A stretch of 64,000 nucleotides of DNA from Leptospira andrefontaineae (lineage in GTDB: Bacteria > Spirochaetota > Leptospiria > Leptospirales > Leptospiraceae), in the NCBI RefSeq assembly GCF_004770105.1, contig NZ_RQEY01000018.1:464168-528167 (forward strand), read 5' to 3'. Numbering within the stretch: position 1 is the stretch's first letter; each line of letters begins with the position of its first letter. Under the pieces are notes generated by a model. That model was not told where the DNA came from. It saw only the letters and a list, made by a program, of their open reading frames with translations, and did not search any database. A program made the translations under genes and the position numbers. Of the stretch, positions 20,580-29,950 are shown piece by piece.

Positions 20580-22799
20580 ATGAATTATCGGTCAGTACGA
20601 AGGTCTGTATTCAGCTTCGTAGTATGTACGATGTTTTTCGCAGGAAGCGCATCCTTGTTTGCGGATCCTTATTGGGGAACATTCAAGAAGGATAGCTGTA
20701 CGTCAATTTTCCCTGGCAAACGCCAGTATTCAGCAATCCTTTACGGGATCCCTTCGGGGCAAAGCTGGGAAACCACCTGCGCGAATATGGGAGCAACCAT
20801 TAACGGCCAAGTATTTACTAAGCCTAGTCGTTGTAAGAACACTGGTTTGAATATGTGGGGAGAATTCGATGTACTCGACGACTCCTGCGAGGCAAACTGG
20901 TCCGCTACAGATGACGGTGGAGCTTATAACTGGACTCATAAGAATGATGGTTGCCAAACCTCTGGAACGTATGCGGGTAAAAGAAAATATTCTTCCCGTA
21001 TTTGGAACGTTGTAGGCATCACCTGGGAAGCTGCTTGTGCGCAATTGCCGATCACCATCGCAGGTAAAACTTATACAACTCCAACTAAATGTGTAAACAC
21101 CGGAACCACAGGAATGTGGGGAGAATGGTATGTTGCAGATTCAAGTTGTGAGTCCGCTCCAAAAGCGTATGCAAGAGGTGCTCAAGATTCTCTCAAAAGA
21201 ACAGGAACTCTTTCAGGTTATGTGGATCTTCATACTCACCCAATGGCTCACCTAGGTTTCGGAGGAGTAATCTTCCATGGTGCTCCATATGGAGAACCGG
21301 CAACTGCACTCGCAGACTGCCCGAGTATGTCTAACGAAGGCCACTCTGCAGGACACTCCAGAGTAGAAGCAATCGTTCAAGACGATATTATTGGAGCTCT
21401 ACTTTCTACGGCAAAACATGATAATAGAGGATACGCAAGTTTCCCTTATTGGCCTGCAAACAATAGTTACACTCACCAGACAATGTATTATGAGTGGGTT
21501 AAGCGTGCCTATGAAGGCGGCTTAAGAACTATGGTAGTTCTTGCTGTAAATGGTGATTATATGTTCGGAGCGACAGACAATGGTCTTCCGGATATTATCA
21601 AAGGGATCGCAATCGCAACTGATCCGATCTATGATCTAAACGACATGAACACTTTACGTCGTCAGACCCAAGCTGTATATGATATGCAAACTTGGATCGA
21701 TCAGAAAAGTGGTGGAGCAGGGCTCGGTTGGTTCCGAATCGTAAAAACTCCTGCAGAAGCACAAAGTGTAATCGCTGCCGGTAAACTCGCAGTGGTATTA
21801 GGTGCAGAGGTAGATTACCTAGTAGATTGTACAACTACAACTTGTACTGATTCGATGATCACCCAAGGTGTTCAGGAAATGTATGACGCAGGTTTGCGTT
21901 ATATCTTCCCAATTCACTTGAAAACCAACGGATTTGGCGGAGCAGGTCTCTATAATATCCTTGGAAGTGGAACCAAGTATGATTGTAAACATTACGGACA
22001 AGATTGTAATACCGCAGGTTTAACTTCTTACGGACCTAAGATCATGAAGGCCTTAATGAAAAAAGGTATGATCATAGATGTGGGCCATATGTCCGCAAGA
22101 TCCTTGGAAGGAGCTTTAACTTATGCAGAACAACAAGCTTATCCAGGTATTGTTACAGGTCACACCGGCGTATATGATATGGCGAACAAAGGAAATCGTC
22201 ATGAGGCAAACCCAACTGGTGCAGCACTCAAACGTATCATCGCTTTAGGTGGAATGATCGGACTAATCCCAGGACAAGGAAATCTGGATGAAGTAGGAGA
22301 GTGGAGACAAAATTCTGATGGTTCTTATATCTCTCACGCTTGTGGAGGAACCACCCAGACATTTGCACAATCCTATCAGTATCTTCGAAATCTGATCGGA
22401 GACCAAGCTTACGATGGAAGAATTTCTGTCGGGACCGACTTCAACGGATTCGCTCATATGCCTGGACCTCGGTACGGAACTCGTGCATGTCCTGGAGGAG
22501 TGTCTACGATCGCTCAACCTGATTCTGCTAAAGTAGGCTATCCTTTTGCTCCGGATGCTTCCATTAGAAAAGCTGCAACTCTTTCAGCTTTACCTTCTCT
22601 TGGAAAATATACATTCGGGAACAGGACATTCGACTTCAATACGGAAGGAGCTTCTCATATCGGGCTTATGCCGGACTTCTTTGAAGATTTAAGACAGCAA
22701 GGACTCAAACGTTCCGATCTGGAACCGGTTTATCGTTCCGCTGACTTCTTCAATACAATGTGGCAGAATGCGGTCACAAGAGGTGCAAGCATCCAATAA
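20580..22799 (+). CDS. secreted M19 dipeptidase-like protein with two four-Cys modules, copy 1
   Basis: The 739-residue protein has a signal peptide (cleaved near residue 28), two tandem modules of about 80 residues (Cys40, 67, 85, 103 and Cys125, 153, 171, 190) and a metal-dependent hydrolase domain from about 212. That domain has DLHTHPM, GAEVDYL, PIHLKTNGFGG, DVGHMS, VTGHTGVYD, NRHEANPTG and GTDFNGFAHMPG, matching the order of metal and substrate residues in M19 (renal dipeptidase) enzymes, though HTH replaces the usual HxD. The substrate is unknown; the long loops are atypical. The copy at 25931 is very similar. A terminator follows. Confidence 0.83.
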   Translation: MNYRSVRRSVFSFVVCTMFFAGSASLFADPYWGTFKKDSCTSIFPGKRQYSAILYGIPSGQSWETTCANMGATINGQVFTKPSRCKNTGLNMWGEFDVLDDSCEANWSATDDGGAYNWTHKNDGCQTSGTYAGKRKYSSRIWNVVGITWEAACAQLPITIAGKTYTTPTKCVNTGTTGMWGEWYVADSSCESAPKAYARGAQDSLKRTGTLSGYVDLHTHPMAHLGFGGVIFHGAPYGEPATALADCPSMSNEGHSAGHSRVEAIVQDDIIGALLSTAKHDNRGYASFPYWPANNSYTHQTMYYEWVKRAYEGGLRTMVVLAVNGDYMFGATDNGLPDIIKGIAIATDPIYDLNDMNTLRRQTQAVYDMQTWIDQKSGGAGLGWFRIVKTPAEAQSVIAAGKLAVVLGAEVDYLVDCTTTTCTDSMITQGVQEMYDAGLRYIFPIHLKTNGFGGAGLYNILGSGTKYDCKHYGQDCNTAGLTSYGPKIMKALMKKGMIIDVGHMSARSLEGALTYAEQQAYPGIVTGHTGVYDMANKGNRHEANPTGAALKRIIALGGMIGLIPGQGNLDEVGEWRQNSDGSYISHACGGTTQTFAQSYQYLRNLIGDQAYDGRISVGTDFNGFAHMPGPRYGTRACPGGVSTIAQPDSAKVGYPFAPDASIRKAATLSALPSLGKYTFGNRTFDFNTEGASHIGLMPDFFEDLRQQGLKRSDLEPVYRSADFFNTMWQNAVTRGASIQ

Positions 22800-22826
22800 A
22801 GAAATCTAACGAAATAGATTTTTCTT

Positions 22827-22857
22827 AAGCCCGCCGAACCCTGCGGGCTTTTTTTTG
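22827..22857 (+). terminator. intrinsic terminator after the first M19-like gene
   Basis: AAGCCCGC pairs with GCGGGCTT across an eight-base loop, followed by eight T residues. It ends the first gene pair before the convergent regulator gene. Confidence 0.85.
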
Positions 22858-22909
22858 TTTAAATAGAAATTTGAGAATCAGCCGGGTCCGTGAATACGTC
22901 TTAAGTTTT

Positions 22910-23617
22910 TCAACCCAACATATCTTTTAGAGTATTATAATTTGACCTGGATAAGGCAACTTCTGCGGAATCGCCAAGAAGGACTTTGAAATGATTTCCT
23001 TTTCCATGTAAGATCTTTTTTACTTCGGATAAATTGATAATAAATGATCTATGAGAACGAAAAAAATCCGAATTCAGTTCGGCGAGAACGGACTCCATTG
23101 TTTTGCGGATCAATTCTTTTCGCCCGGATTTGAGATGGATTTCCGTAAAATTACCGGAAGCCTCTAAATATAGAATATCCTGGAAACGGATCACTTCTAT
23201 CATTCCGTCTTTTTTCAAGGAGATACTATTCTTACGCATAGAATCCGCCTTAGAAGCGGAAGCAGATTTCATACGATCTATTGCTGCAATAAATCTTTCT
23301 CTAGTGAATGGTTTTGCTACAAAATCCAAAACACCAAAATCAAATGCACTTACTGCATTTTGTTTATCGGAAGAGATCACAATTGTATAGAATGAATCTT
23401 TTTCAGGGAGTTTTAGTATCTCATAACCTGATTGCCCCTTTAGATTAATATCTAAAAGAAGAAGGTCGATTGGATTTTCCTTAATACTATAAAGAGCAGG
23501 AGTCAATTCATCGAATGTTTTGAGAGAGACTAGGCTTTTTCCAAATGCTTCTCTACAATAATGCTGGATGGTCCTTGCCATCAGCTTATCATCCTCAACT
23601 AGAACAGCTCTCACCAT
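22910..23617 (-). CDS. LytTR-family response regulator
   Basis: The 235-residue protein has a receiver domain (1-120: acidic pair in VEDDKLMA, phospho-acceptor Asp in DLLLLDINLKG, Lys in VAKPFTRERF) and a LytTR DNA-binding domain (about 135-235: ILYLEASGNFTEIHLKSG, FFRSHRSFIINL). It lies 33 bases downstream of a histidine kinase gene, its probable partner. LytTR regulators bind direct repeats upstream of target genes, often for surface or secreted proteins. The pair sits between two copies of the M19-like locus, which are plausible targets. Confidence 0.93.
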   Translation of the reverse strand: MVRAVLVEDDKLMARTIQHYCREAFGKSLVSLKTFDELTPALYSIKENPIDLLLLDINLKGQSGYEILKLPEKDSFYTIVISSDKQNAVSAFDFGVLDFVAKPFTRERFIAAIDRMKSASASKADSMRKNSISLKKDGMIEVIRFQDILYLEASGNFTEIHLKSGRKELIRKTMESVLAELNSDFFRSHRSFIINLSEVKKILHGKGNHFKVLLGDSAEVALSRSNYNTLKDMLG

Positions 23618-23650
23618 GCTTAGCGAGTTCTATAAGAAATTCTTAAATGG

Positions 23651-25174
23651 TCAATCTGAAATTTTCGTTCGAGGAAATAGAAGTGTGAATGTCGCACCTT
23701 GTCCAGGTTTACTTTCCAAACTGATCTTTGCATTCAATAGTTCTACTAATCTATGAACCGCATAAAGCCCAACTCCTGTAGAAGGTTCATTGCCAGTGGG
23801 CTTAGCTGAAAGTCGGGTGAATCTAGAGAACAAAAGTTTTTTATCCTCATCTGTGAATCCTTTTCCTTCATCACTGATCTGAATCTGTATGAAGTCACCA
23901 TTATCTTTGATCAGTTTAGAATGTATGAATATAGAACCTCCAGGAGGAGAATATTTTACCGCATTTGAAACTAAATTGTCTAAAATACTTGCCACGGCTT
24001 TTCTATCAGAACGTATTTTAAGATCCTCCTTATCAAATTGGGTATGGAATTGAATACGTTTTAGAGAAGCTTGGTAATCAAAGTTTTGGATAGTAGATCT
24101 TATATAAGAATTAATATTAAAAATATCATAATCTATTTTAATATTCTCAAAGCCGGAAGCGGCAATTCCAACAAGATCGTCAATATGCCCTAAAATTTTT
24201 CTGGAAGAACTTTCTATATCAGTAAGGATCTCCTTCTTCTCCTTATCCGAAAATGATTTTAAGTTTTTGCGAAGGATCGTACTAATACTCATGATCCCAG
24301 AAAGTGGGCTTTTCAGATCATGAACTGCAATACTGATCATATCACTTTTATTTGTATCTTCTTCCCTTAGTCTTTCATTTAAACGAATGATCCTTTGGGT
24401 TTTAAGATAAGTATTTGCCAAAGTTAAGAAAGACACACGATCGAAAATTAAGATCAAAAACAAGGTAACAAGGGGGTTTTGCAAAAGTACAGGTTCTCGA
24501 TTCCCGCTATAATAGATAAAACCGTATAAAATCGCATAATTGATCGTGTAGATAAAATATTTAGTATGATCCGGGAATCTAAACATGATTGCAACACTGA
24601 ACATTGCGGTGGAAAAGAGAGAAATTTCGGGAAGTCTAGGAAATACCACAACTGTGATACAGGTCCCGGTTAAGGACAGGAGAAGTACCCCGATCCTACA
24701 AAGTAATTTGATCCGATCCAGATCCGCTCTATGCAAACGACCTGAATTCAAAAGAACATTCATTGTCAGAAAAACTGCATAAAAGACGAGATCAAATAAA
24801 ACGAACGAATTGTCCTTAGCATCCGAAAACGCATCCACTAGATCATAGAATGCAAATGGTAGAATGATAATAGGAAGGATCAGGTAAACATATCTGAGTA
24901 CGATCAGAATTTCGAGATAAGCGTTCCTTGTGAATACCGGAGCAAAATTCACGGAAGAAAGTATCTTTGCCTTTCTATACTGTCTGAGTGCAAAACGATA
25001 ATTGAGCCCAAAAAGAAACCTAAGTAACGCCTGCATATTTCCAAATTTATCCCTTTCCCTTTTAAAAAACTCCCTTTTTTGTCCGATCATTCGATTTAGG
25101 AAAACTAGTGAAAAAACTTTGTCAAAAAGATGAATTAGAAAAGCCATAAATTCCAGAAAAAAGAATGTACTCAT
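23651..25174 (-). CDS. membrane sensor histidine kinase
   Basis: The protein of about 507 residues has a polytopic N-terminal half (about six membrane segments between residues 95 and 260), then a HisKA domain with IAVHDLKSPLSGI (phospho-acceptor His) and an ATPase domain with N box LDNLVSNAVKYS, G1 DEGKGF and G2 GVGLYAVHRLVE. It lacks a recognisable periplasmic sensor domain, so the signal is probably read in or at the membrane. The start is uncertain: ATG 25174 has GGAG too close, and TTG 25192 is the alternative. It is transcribed divergently from the gene pair at 25369, with 194 bases between. Confidence 0.9.
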   Translation of the reverse strand: MSTFFFLEFMAFLIHLFDKVFSLVFLNRMIGQKREFFKRERDKFGNMQALLRFLFGLNYRFALRQYRKAKILSSVNFAPVFTRNAYLEILIVLRYVYLILPIIILPFAFYDLVDAFSDAKDNSFVLFDLVFYAVFLTMNVLLNSGRLHRADLDRIKLLCRIGVLLLSLTGTCITVVVFPRLPEISLFSTAMFSVAIMFRFPDHTKYFIYTINYAILYGFIYYSGNREPVLLQNPLVTLFLILIFDRVSFLTLANTYLKTQRIIRLNERLREEDTNKSDMISIAVHDLKSPLSGIMSISTILRKNLKSFSDKEKKEILTDIESSSRKILGHIDDLVGIAASGFENIKIDYDIFNINSYIRSTIQNFDYQASLKRIQFHTQFDKEDLKIRSDRKAVASILDNLVSNAVKYSPPGGSIFIHSKLIKDNGDFIQIQISDEGKGFTDEDKKLLFSRFTRLSAKPTGNEPSTGVGLYAVHRLVELLNAKISLESKPGQGATFTLLFPRTKISD

Positions 25175-25368
25175 CTCCAAGAATACAAGCAATTATCATA
25201 GTACTACCTGTTCTAGTTTATAATTTTATGACTTAAGTACCGATTTTAATTCTTCTTTTGCTTTGCAAAAAGTACTAGAGCATGTTTTCAAATATTTATA
25301 ACATTTTTCTAATAAATAGTTACAAAGAATTTGCATAACGGAGCATAATGTAATATACTGTTCGGCCG

Positions 25369-25911
25369 ATGCTCACTAAGAAAAACGCATTACTGATTTC
25401 TTCTGCTTTTGTTCTAGTTATTCTCATTTTTATTTTCACGAGAAGTCAGGCCGGAGCCTCTCAATCCTCTTCCAAAAATATTTTTTCAGAAGGGTTCTCT
25501 CTCTTCTCCGGATTTATCGGTTCAGGAACTTCTTCTTCCTCCTATAACGAAGATAATGCAGTTGTATCTGCTTCTCTATTAAAGAGTGAAACACCGGATA
25601 ATCTATATTGGGTGGCAGTTGCCACTCCTCAAGATGCAGGCGAAAAAAAAGCACAAGAAGAACTCTTAGAATCTTGGGCGACATTGTACGGAAAAATTTA
25701 CTCCGGAAAAGCAACCCGGAAGGAAATTGATCAATATTATAAAGCACAGATAAAACTCCAGGAAGACCAACTGGAGTTATTGCGCTTAATGGAAGAAAGA
25801 TATCCAGAGCGCCTTGATGACGAAAAACGCAGAATGATCCTAGCCGGCAAAGAACTGTACGGCCAAAAGCTGAAAAACGTAACCGAAGAATACAAAAAAC
25901 ATATAAACTAG
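25369..25911 (+). CDS. membrane-anchored helical partner protein, copy 2
   Basis: The 180-residue paralogue of the protein at 20011 has an N-terminal membrane anchor (about 6-24), a Ser-rich linker and the conserved helical domain (ETPDNLYWVAVATP, KATRKEID, RRMILAGKELY). By eye the helical domain is over 70 percent identical to copy 1, while the anchor is not. It lies 19 bases before the second M19-like gene. Conservation of the soluble domain but not the anchor suggests the soluble part has the specific job. Confidence 0.75.
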   Translation: MLTKKNALLISSAFVLVILIFIFTRSQAGASQSSSKNIFSEGFSLFSGFIGSGTSSSSYNEDNAVVSASLLKSETPDNLYWVAVATPQDAGEKKAQEELLESWATLYGKIYSGKATRKEIDQYYKAQIKLQEDQLELLRLMEERYPERLDDEKRRMILAGKELYGQKLKNVTEEYKKHIN

Positions 25912-25930
25912 TAAGTAGGGAGAGAAACGT

Positions 25931-28150
25931 ATGAAAGCTCGGTTTTTACGAGGTCGTGCGTTAGGTGTCGTACTATTAGCTATCTTTGCTACGAGTACGT
26001 CCGTTTTCGGCGATCCATATTGGGGAACATTTAAGAAGGATAGTTGCACTGCAATTTTTCCAGGGAAACGTCAATATTCAGCGATCCTTTATGGGATCCC
26101 ATCAGGACAGAGTTGGGAAACTACCTGTGCTAATATGGGAGCAACCATTAATGGCCAAGTATTTACTAAGCCAAGTCGTTGCAAAAATACCGGATTCAAT
26201 ATGTGGGGAGAATTCGATCTGATCGATGATTCTTGCGAAGCGAACTGGTCTGCACCGGACGAAGGCGGTATCTATAACTACACTCATAAGAATGACGGTT
26301 GTCAGTCTTCCGGCACTTATGCAGGTAAAAGAAAGTATTCTTCACGTTTATGGAATATAGTCGGCCTGACTTGGGAAGAAGCCTGTGCGAAGATGCCGAT
26401 TACAATCGCAGGTAAAACCTATACTACACCTCATAGATGTGTGAATACAGGTGGAGCCACAGGAATGTGGGGAGAATGGTATGTTGCAGATTCAAGTTGT
26501 GAATCCGCTCCACAAGCATATAATAGAGGAGCTAACGATTCTCTTAAGAGAAGTGGAACTCTTCCAGGTTATGTAGATCTTCATACTCACCCAATGGCAA
26601 ATTTAGGTTTTGGTGGAGTGATCTTCCATGGATCTCCATTCGGACCGGCTACAACTGCATTAGCAGATTGTCCTAGCACTTCAGATGAAGGTCATTCTGC
26701 TGGACACTCAAGAGTAGAAGCAATCGTTCAAGATGATATTATCGGGGCCTTATTAGGAACGGCTCGTCACGATAATAGAGGATATGCTGGCTTCCCTTAT
26801 TGGCCTGCGAATAATAGCTACACTCACCAAACCATGTACTATGAATGGATCAAACGTGCCTATGAAGGCGGTATGAGAGCCATGGTAGTACTCGCGGTCA
26901 ATGGTGACTATATGTTCGGAGCTACTGATAACGGACTTCCAGACATTATCAAAGGAATTGCGATCGCTACCGATCCGGTTTATGACCTGAACGACATGAA
27001 CACTTTACGTAGACAAACCCAAGCAGTGTATGATATGCAAGCCTGGATCGATTCTCAAAGTGGCGGTCCTGGTCAGGGCTGGTTCCGTATCGTAAAAACT
27101 CCAGCAGAGGCGCAAAGTGTGATCTCTGGTGGTAAACTTGCAGTGGTCTTAGGAGCGGAAGTAGACTATCTAGTAGATTGTACAGGAAGTAACTGTAACG
27201 ATTCAATGATCACCCAAGGTGTTCAAGAGTTGTATGATCTTGGATTACGTTATGTGTTCCCGATCCACTTGAAAACCAACGGATTCGGTGGAGCAGGTCT
27301 CTATAATATCCTAGGAAGTGGAACCAAGTATGATTGTAAACACTATGGACAGGATTGTAACACCGCTGGTTTAACTACTTATGGACAGAAGGTGCTAAGA
27401 GAGTTGATGAAGAAAGGAATGATCATCGACGTGGGCCATATGTCCGCCAAATCTTTGGACGGAGCGATCACTTTTGCTGAGCAACAATCATATCCGGGTA
27501 TCGTAACTGGTCACACCGGCGTGTATGATATGGCAAATAAGGGAAATCGTCATGAGGCAAACCCTACAGGTGCTATACTCAAACGTATCAGTACCTTAGG
27601 TGGAATGATCGGGCTTATTACCGGACAAGGAAATCTGGAAGAAGTAAGTGAGTGGAGACAAAACAGTGACGGCTCTTATATCGCACACGCTTGCGGTGGA
27701 ACTAGCCAAACATTCGCTCAGTCTTACCAATATCTCAAAAATCTAATAGGTGATCCTGCTTATGATGGAAGGATTGCTATCGGAACAGATTTTAACGGAT
27801 TTGCTCATATGCCTGGACCTCGTTTCGGAACTCGTGCATGTCCTGGAGGAACTTCAGTCGTTGCACAACCTGAAACTTCTAAAGTAGGATATCCATTCAC
27901 TCCGGATTCTTCCATTCGATTAGCGGCAACTCTTGCGGCTTCTCCTTCTCTTGGAAAATACTCCTTCGGGAATAGGACATTCGATTTTAATACGGAAGGT
28001 GCCTCCCATATAGGGCTTATGCCTGACTTCTTCGAAGACTTGAGACAGCAGGGACTTAAACGTTCCGACCTGGAACCAGTTTATAGATCCGCAGACTTCT
28101 TCACTACAATGTGGCAGAACGCGGTAAATAGGAGCGGAAGCATCCAGTAA
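25931..28150 (+). CDS. secreted M19 dipeptidase-like protein with two four-Cys modules, copy 2
   Basis: At 739 residues it is the same length as the copy at 20580 and very similar. From the conserved DPYWGTFKKD to the fourth cysteine I count only four substitutions. The signal peptide differs strongly and ends near residue 27 (SVFG before DP). All eight module cysteines and the hydrolase motifs are kept (DLHTHPM, GAEVDYL, DVGHMS, GTDFNGF). The two copies may serve different conditions, or provide dosage. The N-terminal difference argues against a recent whole-unit duplication or conversion event. Confidence 0.83.
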   Translation: MKARFLRGRALGVVLLAIFATSTSVFGDPYWGTFKKDSCTAIFPGKRQYSAILYGIPSGQSWETTCANMGATINGQVFTKPSRCKNTGFNMWGEFDLIDDSCEANWSAPDEGGIYNYTHKNDGCQSSGTYAGKRKYSSRLWNIVGLTWEEACAKMPITIAGKTYTTPHRCVNTGGATGMWGEWYVADSSCESAPQAYNRGANDSLKRSGTLPGYVDLHTHPMANLGFGGVIFHGSPFGPATTALADCPSTSDEGHSAGHSRVEAIVQDDIIGALLGTARHDNRGYAGFPYWPANNSYTHQTMYYEWIKRAYEGGMRAMVVLAVNGDYMFGATDNGLPDIIKGIAIATDPVYDLNDMNTLRRQTQAVYDMQAWIDSQSGGPGQGWFRIVKTPAEAQSVISGGKLAVVLGAEVDYLVDCTGSNCNDSMITQGVQELYDLGLRYVFPIHLKTNGFGGAGLYNILGSGTKYDCKHYGQDCNTAGLTTYGQKVLRELMKKGMIIDVGHMSAKSLDGAITFAEQQSYPGIVTGHTGVYDMANKGNRHEANPTGAILKRISTLGGMIGLITGQGNLEEVSEWRQNSDGSYIAHACGGTSQTFAQSYQYLKNLIGDPAYDGRIAIGTDFNGFAHMPGPRFGTRACPGGTSVVAQPETSKVGYPFTPDSSIRLAATLAASPSLGKYSFGNRTFDFNTEGASHIGLMPDFFEDLRQQGLKRSDLEPVYRSADFFTTMWQNAVNRSGSIQ

Positions 28151-28158
28151 TTGAACAA

Positions 28159-28184
28159 GGGCCCGCTTCCGAGCGGGCCTTTTT
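28159..28184 (+). terminator. intrinsic terminator after the second M19-like gene
   Basis: GGCCCGCT pairs with AGCGGGCC across a TCCG tetraloop, followed by five T residues. Confidence 0.87.
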
Positions 28185-28268
28185 GTATCTACAGCTCAAA
28201 AAGAAAAAGTTTGGCCTTTGGAACGAATAGAGAAGAATAGGTTCTAAGATAAAAAGAGCTTATTCTCC

Positions 28269-28745
28269 ATGAGGCTTTTATTGAACCCCAAGACTCTAAT
28301 ATCCTTATTCCTCCTATTAACCGTAGCATGTTCCAACGGAGACACAGACTCCACCGATGATACAGCCGCTAGTTTACTTTACTCTGCTTACGGCTCTAGT
28401 TTTACCCCAGTACCAATTGGAGGCTGTGCTGATTCAGCAGTTCCGACTATAGTGACTGGAGGTTCCAATACATTCTCCGGAGCCAGCTATTATTATTATT
28501 TCTATTCTTTTACCGGAAATGGCGCAACAAATACCTTTAACGTTAGTTTTACAAGTGGGGAAGCCGACTTGTGGATCGGGACAGAAAATTCTGTGCTGAT
28601 CCCAACGGATTTTAGTCAGGTAGAAGTTAGAAGTGAGAATATAGGGACCGAATCCTATTCCGGAGTAAGTACTACAAACGGTTCCACCCGTTGTCTGGTC
28701 ATCCCGGTGACGGATGCAGGAACAATTACTTTGTCGGTTCAGTGA
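28269..28745 (+). CDS. small lipoprotein with possible PPC-like beta domain
   Basis: The 158-residue protein has a signal peptide ending LLTVAC at about residue 21, a good lipobox, then a Ser/Thr/Asp-rich linker. Its beta-rich domain contains SYYYYFYSFTG and VSFTSGEADLWIGTE, resembling bacterial pre-peptidase C-terminal (PPC) domains. Such domains often mediate binding or folding of secreted proteins. The gene stands alone after a terminator. Function unknown. Confidence 0.68.
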   Translation: MRLLLNPKTLISLFLLLTVACSNGDTDSTDDTAASLLYSAYGSSFTPVPIGGCADSAVPTIVTGGSNTFSGASYYYYFYSFTGNGATNTFNVSFTSGEADLWIGTENSVLIPTDFSQVEVRSENIGTESYSGVSTTNGSTRCLVIPVTDAGTITLSVQ

Positions 28746-28858
28746 TCCCGGTTAAACCATTCGATCTATTTAGGAAATTAAAAATTTCGCAAATTTTCTT
28801 CTTGCTTTCCTGAAATTAAAAATATACTTCCTCAGATTCTATTTTTGGAGCAAAACGA

Positions 28859-29227
28859 ATGGAAGAAAGTTCAGGTTCAGGAATCGGTTTAGTTATAACC
28901 GCGATCGTCTATATTGCGATCCTCGGGGTATTCCTATTTTCCTTCTGGAAAATTTTCGAAAAAGCAGGCAGACCCGGTTGGGCAGGGATCATTCCAATTT
29001 ATAACCTTTATGTGTTAATGGAAATCGTTGGAAGACCTGGTTGGTGGTTTATCCTATTTTTCGTTCCTTGCGTTGGTCTCGTTATCAGCATTCTTGTTGC
29101 TATCGATTTGGCTAAATCATTCGGTAAAACTGCAGGTTATGCGGTACTTTTCATTTTTGGAATTGGATATCCAATACTAGCATTCTCTGATTCAAAATAT
29201 GTGGGACCAGCTGCGAAATCAGCTTAA
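28859..29227 (+). CDS. DUF5684-type small membrane protein
   Basis: The 122-residue protein has three or four membrane segments and the family sequence KAGRPGWAGIIPIYNLYVL followed by GRPGWWFILFFVPCVGL. Members are often annotated as DUF5684 or signal-peptidase-associated, with no established function. GGAG lies nine bases before the ATG. Its 3' end overlaps the next gene by 29 bases in another frame, suggesting co-expression. Confidence 0.8.
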   Translation: MEESSGSGIGLVITAIVYIAILGVFLFSFWKIFEKAGRPGWAGIIPIYNLYVLMEIVGRPGWWFILFFVPCVGLVISILVAIDLAKSFGKTAGYAVLFIFGIGYPILAFSDSKYVGPAAKSA

Positions 29228-29666
29228 GGGTTTTTTAATATTAGAAGCCGGACCCACAGGCGGTCCGGTTTCTAATCCCATATTTCGATTACTTTTTACT
29301 ATTTCATTATCTTTAATCGTATTTCTTGTCCTAGCCATTTTAATTTCTTTTCAACTTCCATTAGAGACCGAATCGGAACATTGGTTCACGATCTGTTGGT
29401 GGAAACAGTTAACAGGTTGGGATTGTCCAGGCTGTGGGCTGACTAGATCCGTGATTTGTTTTTTTAGAGGGGATTTTTCCGGGTCCTGGAACTATCATCC
29501 ATTCGGAATTCCAATCGCCATTTTAGGGACTTCCGGTTTTATCATCCGATGGAATCTAGGCAAACAAGTATGGAGAAAAATTTTAGAAAATCGTTTTACT
29601 GAAGTTTTTGCCTATTTAGGAGTTATTTCAATTTTTGTTTGGTACTATATCAAACATTTCTATTAA
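29199..29666 (+). CDS. DUF2752 membrane protein
   Basis: The 155-residue protein contains the DUF2752 signature: a first membrane segment, then [12 protein letters not shown] with a CxxC-like pair and conserved GLTR, and two more membrane segments. Function is not established. The start overlaps the preceding DUF5684 gene. The final four bases (TTAA) are shared with the convergent xseB stop. Confidence 0.8.
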   Translation: MWDQLRNQLKGFLILEAGPTGGPVSNPIFRLLFTISLSLIVFLVLAILISFQLPLETESEHWFTICWWKQLTGWDCPGCGLTRSVICFFRGDFSGSWNYHPFGIPIAILGTSGFIIRWNLGKQVWRKILENRFTEVFAYLGVISIFVWYYIKHFY

Positions 29667-29950
29667 AATAACTCATCATCGTCCGCAGGTGGAGTCGCCG
29701 CTCTAGAAGAAGTTTCAGACTTAGGATTCGCAGTTTTCTTTTGGGTTTCTCCACTTCCTGATTTAGAAAGATATTCTATTTTTCCTTCTGCTTCCGCAAG
29801 GATAGATTGGCAAAGTGTTCTAAGCTCCATTCCTCTTTCATAAGATTTGATGGATTCTTCTAAGGTCAATTGTCCTCTTTCCAAATTTTCGGCGATCTGC
29901 TCCAATTCGGTTAAGGCCTGTTCAAAACTGATTTCTGTTTTTTTGCTCAT
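29663..29950 (-). CDS. xseB: exonuclease VII small subunit
   Basis: The 95-residue protein has the XseB core [20 protein letters not shown] and [14 protein letters not shown], a two-helix coiled-coil. A Ser/Thr/Ala-rich C-terminal tail (about 65-95) is longer than in E. coli. It pairs with XseA in a complex that degrades single-stranded DNA. Its ATG overlaps the xseA stop by one base. Confidence 0.93.
   Translation of the reverse strand: MSKKTEISFEQALTELEQIAENLERGQLTLEESIKSYERGMELRTLCQSILAEAEGKIEYLSKSGSGETQKKTANPKSETSSRAATPPADDDELF

Noticed and set aside
20580..28150. Recent tandem duplication of the whole 20011-22799 unit.
   Set aside because: Signal peptides, anchors, linkers and third codon positions differ clearly, and two minus-strand genes lie between, so the event is old or the cores are kept similar by selection or conversion.
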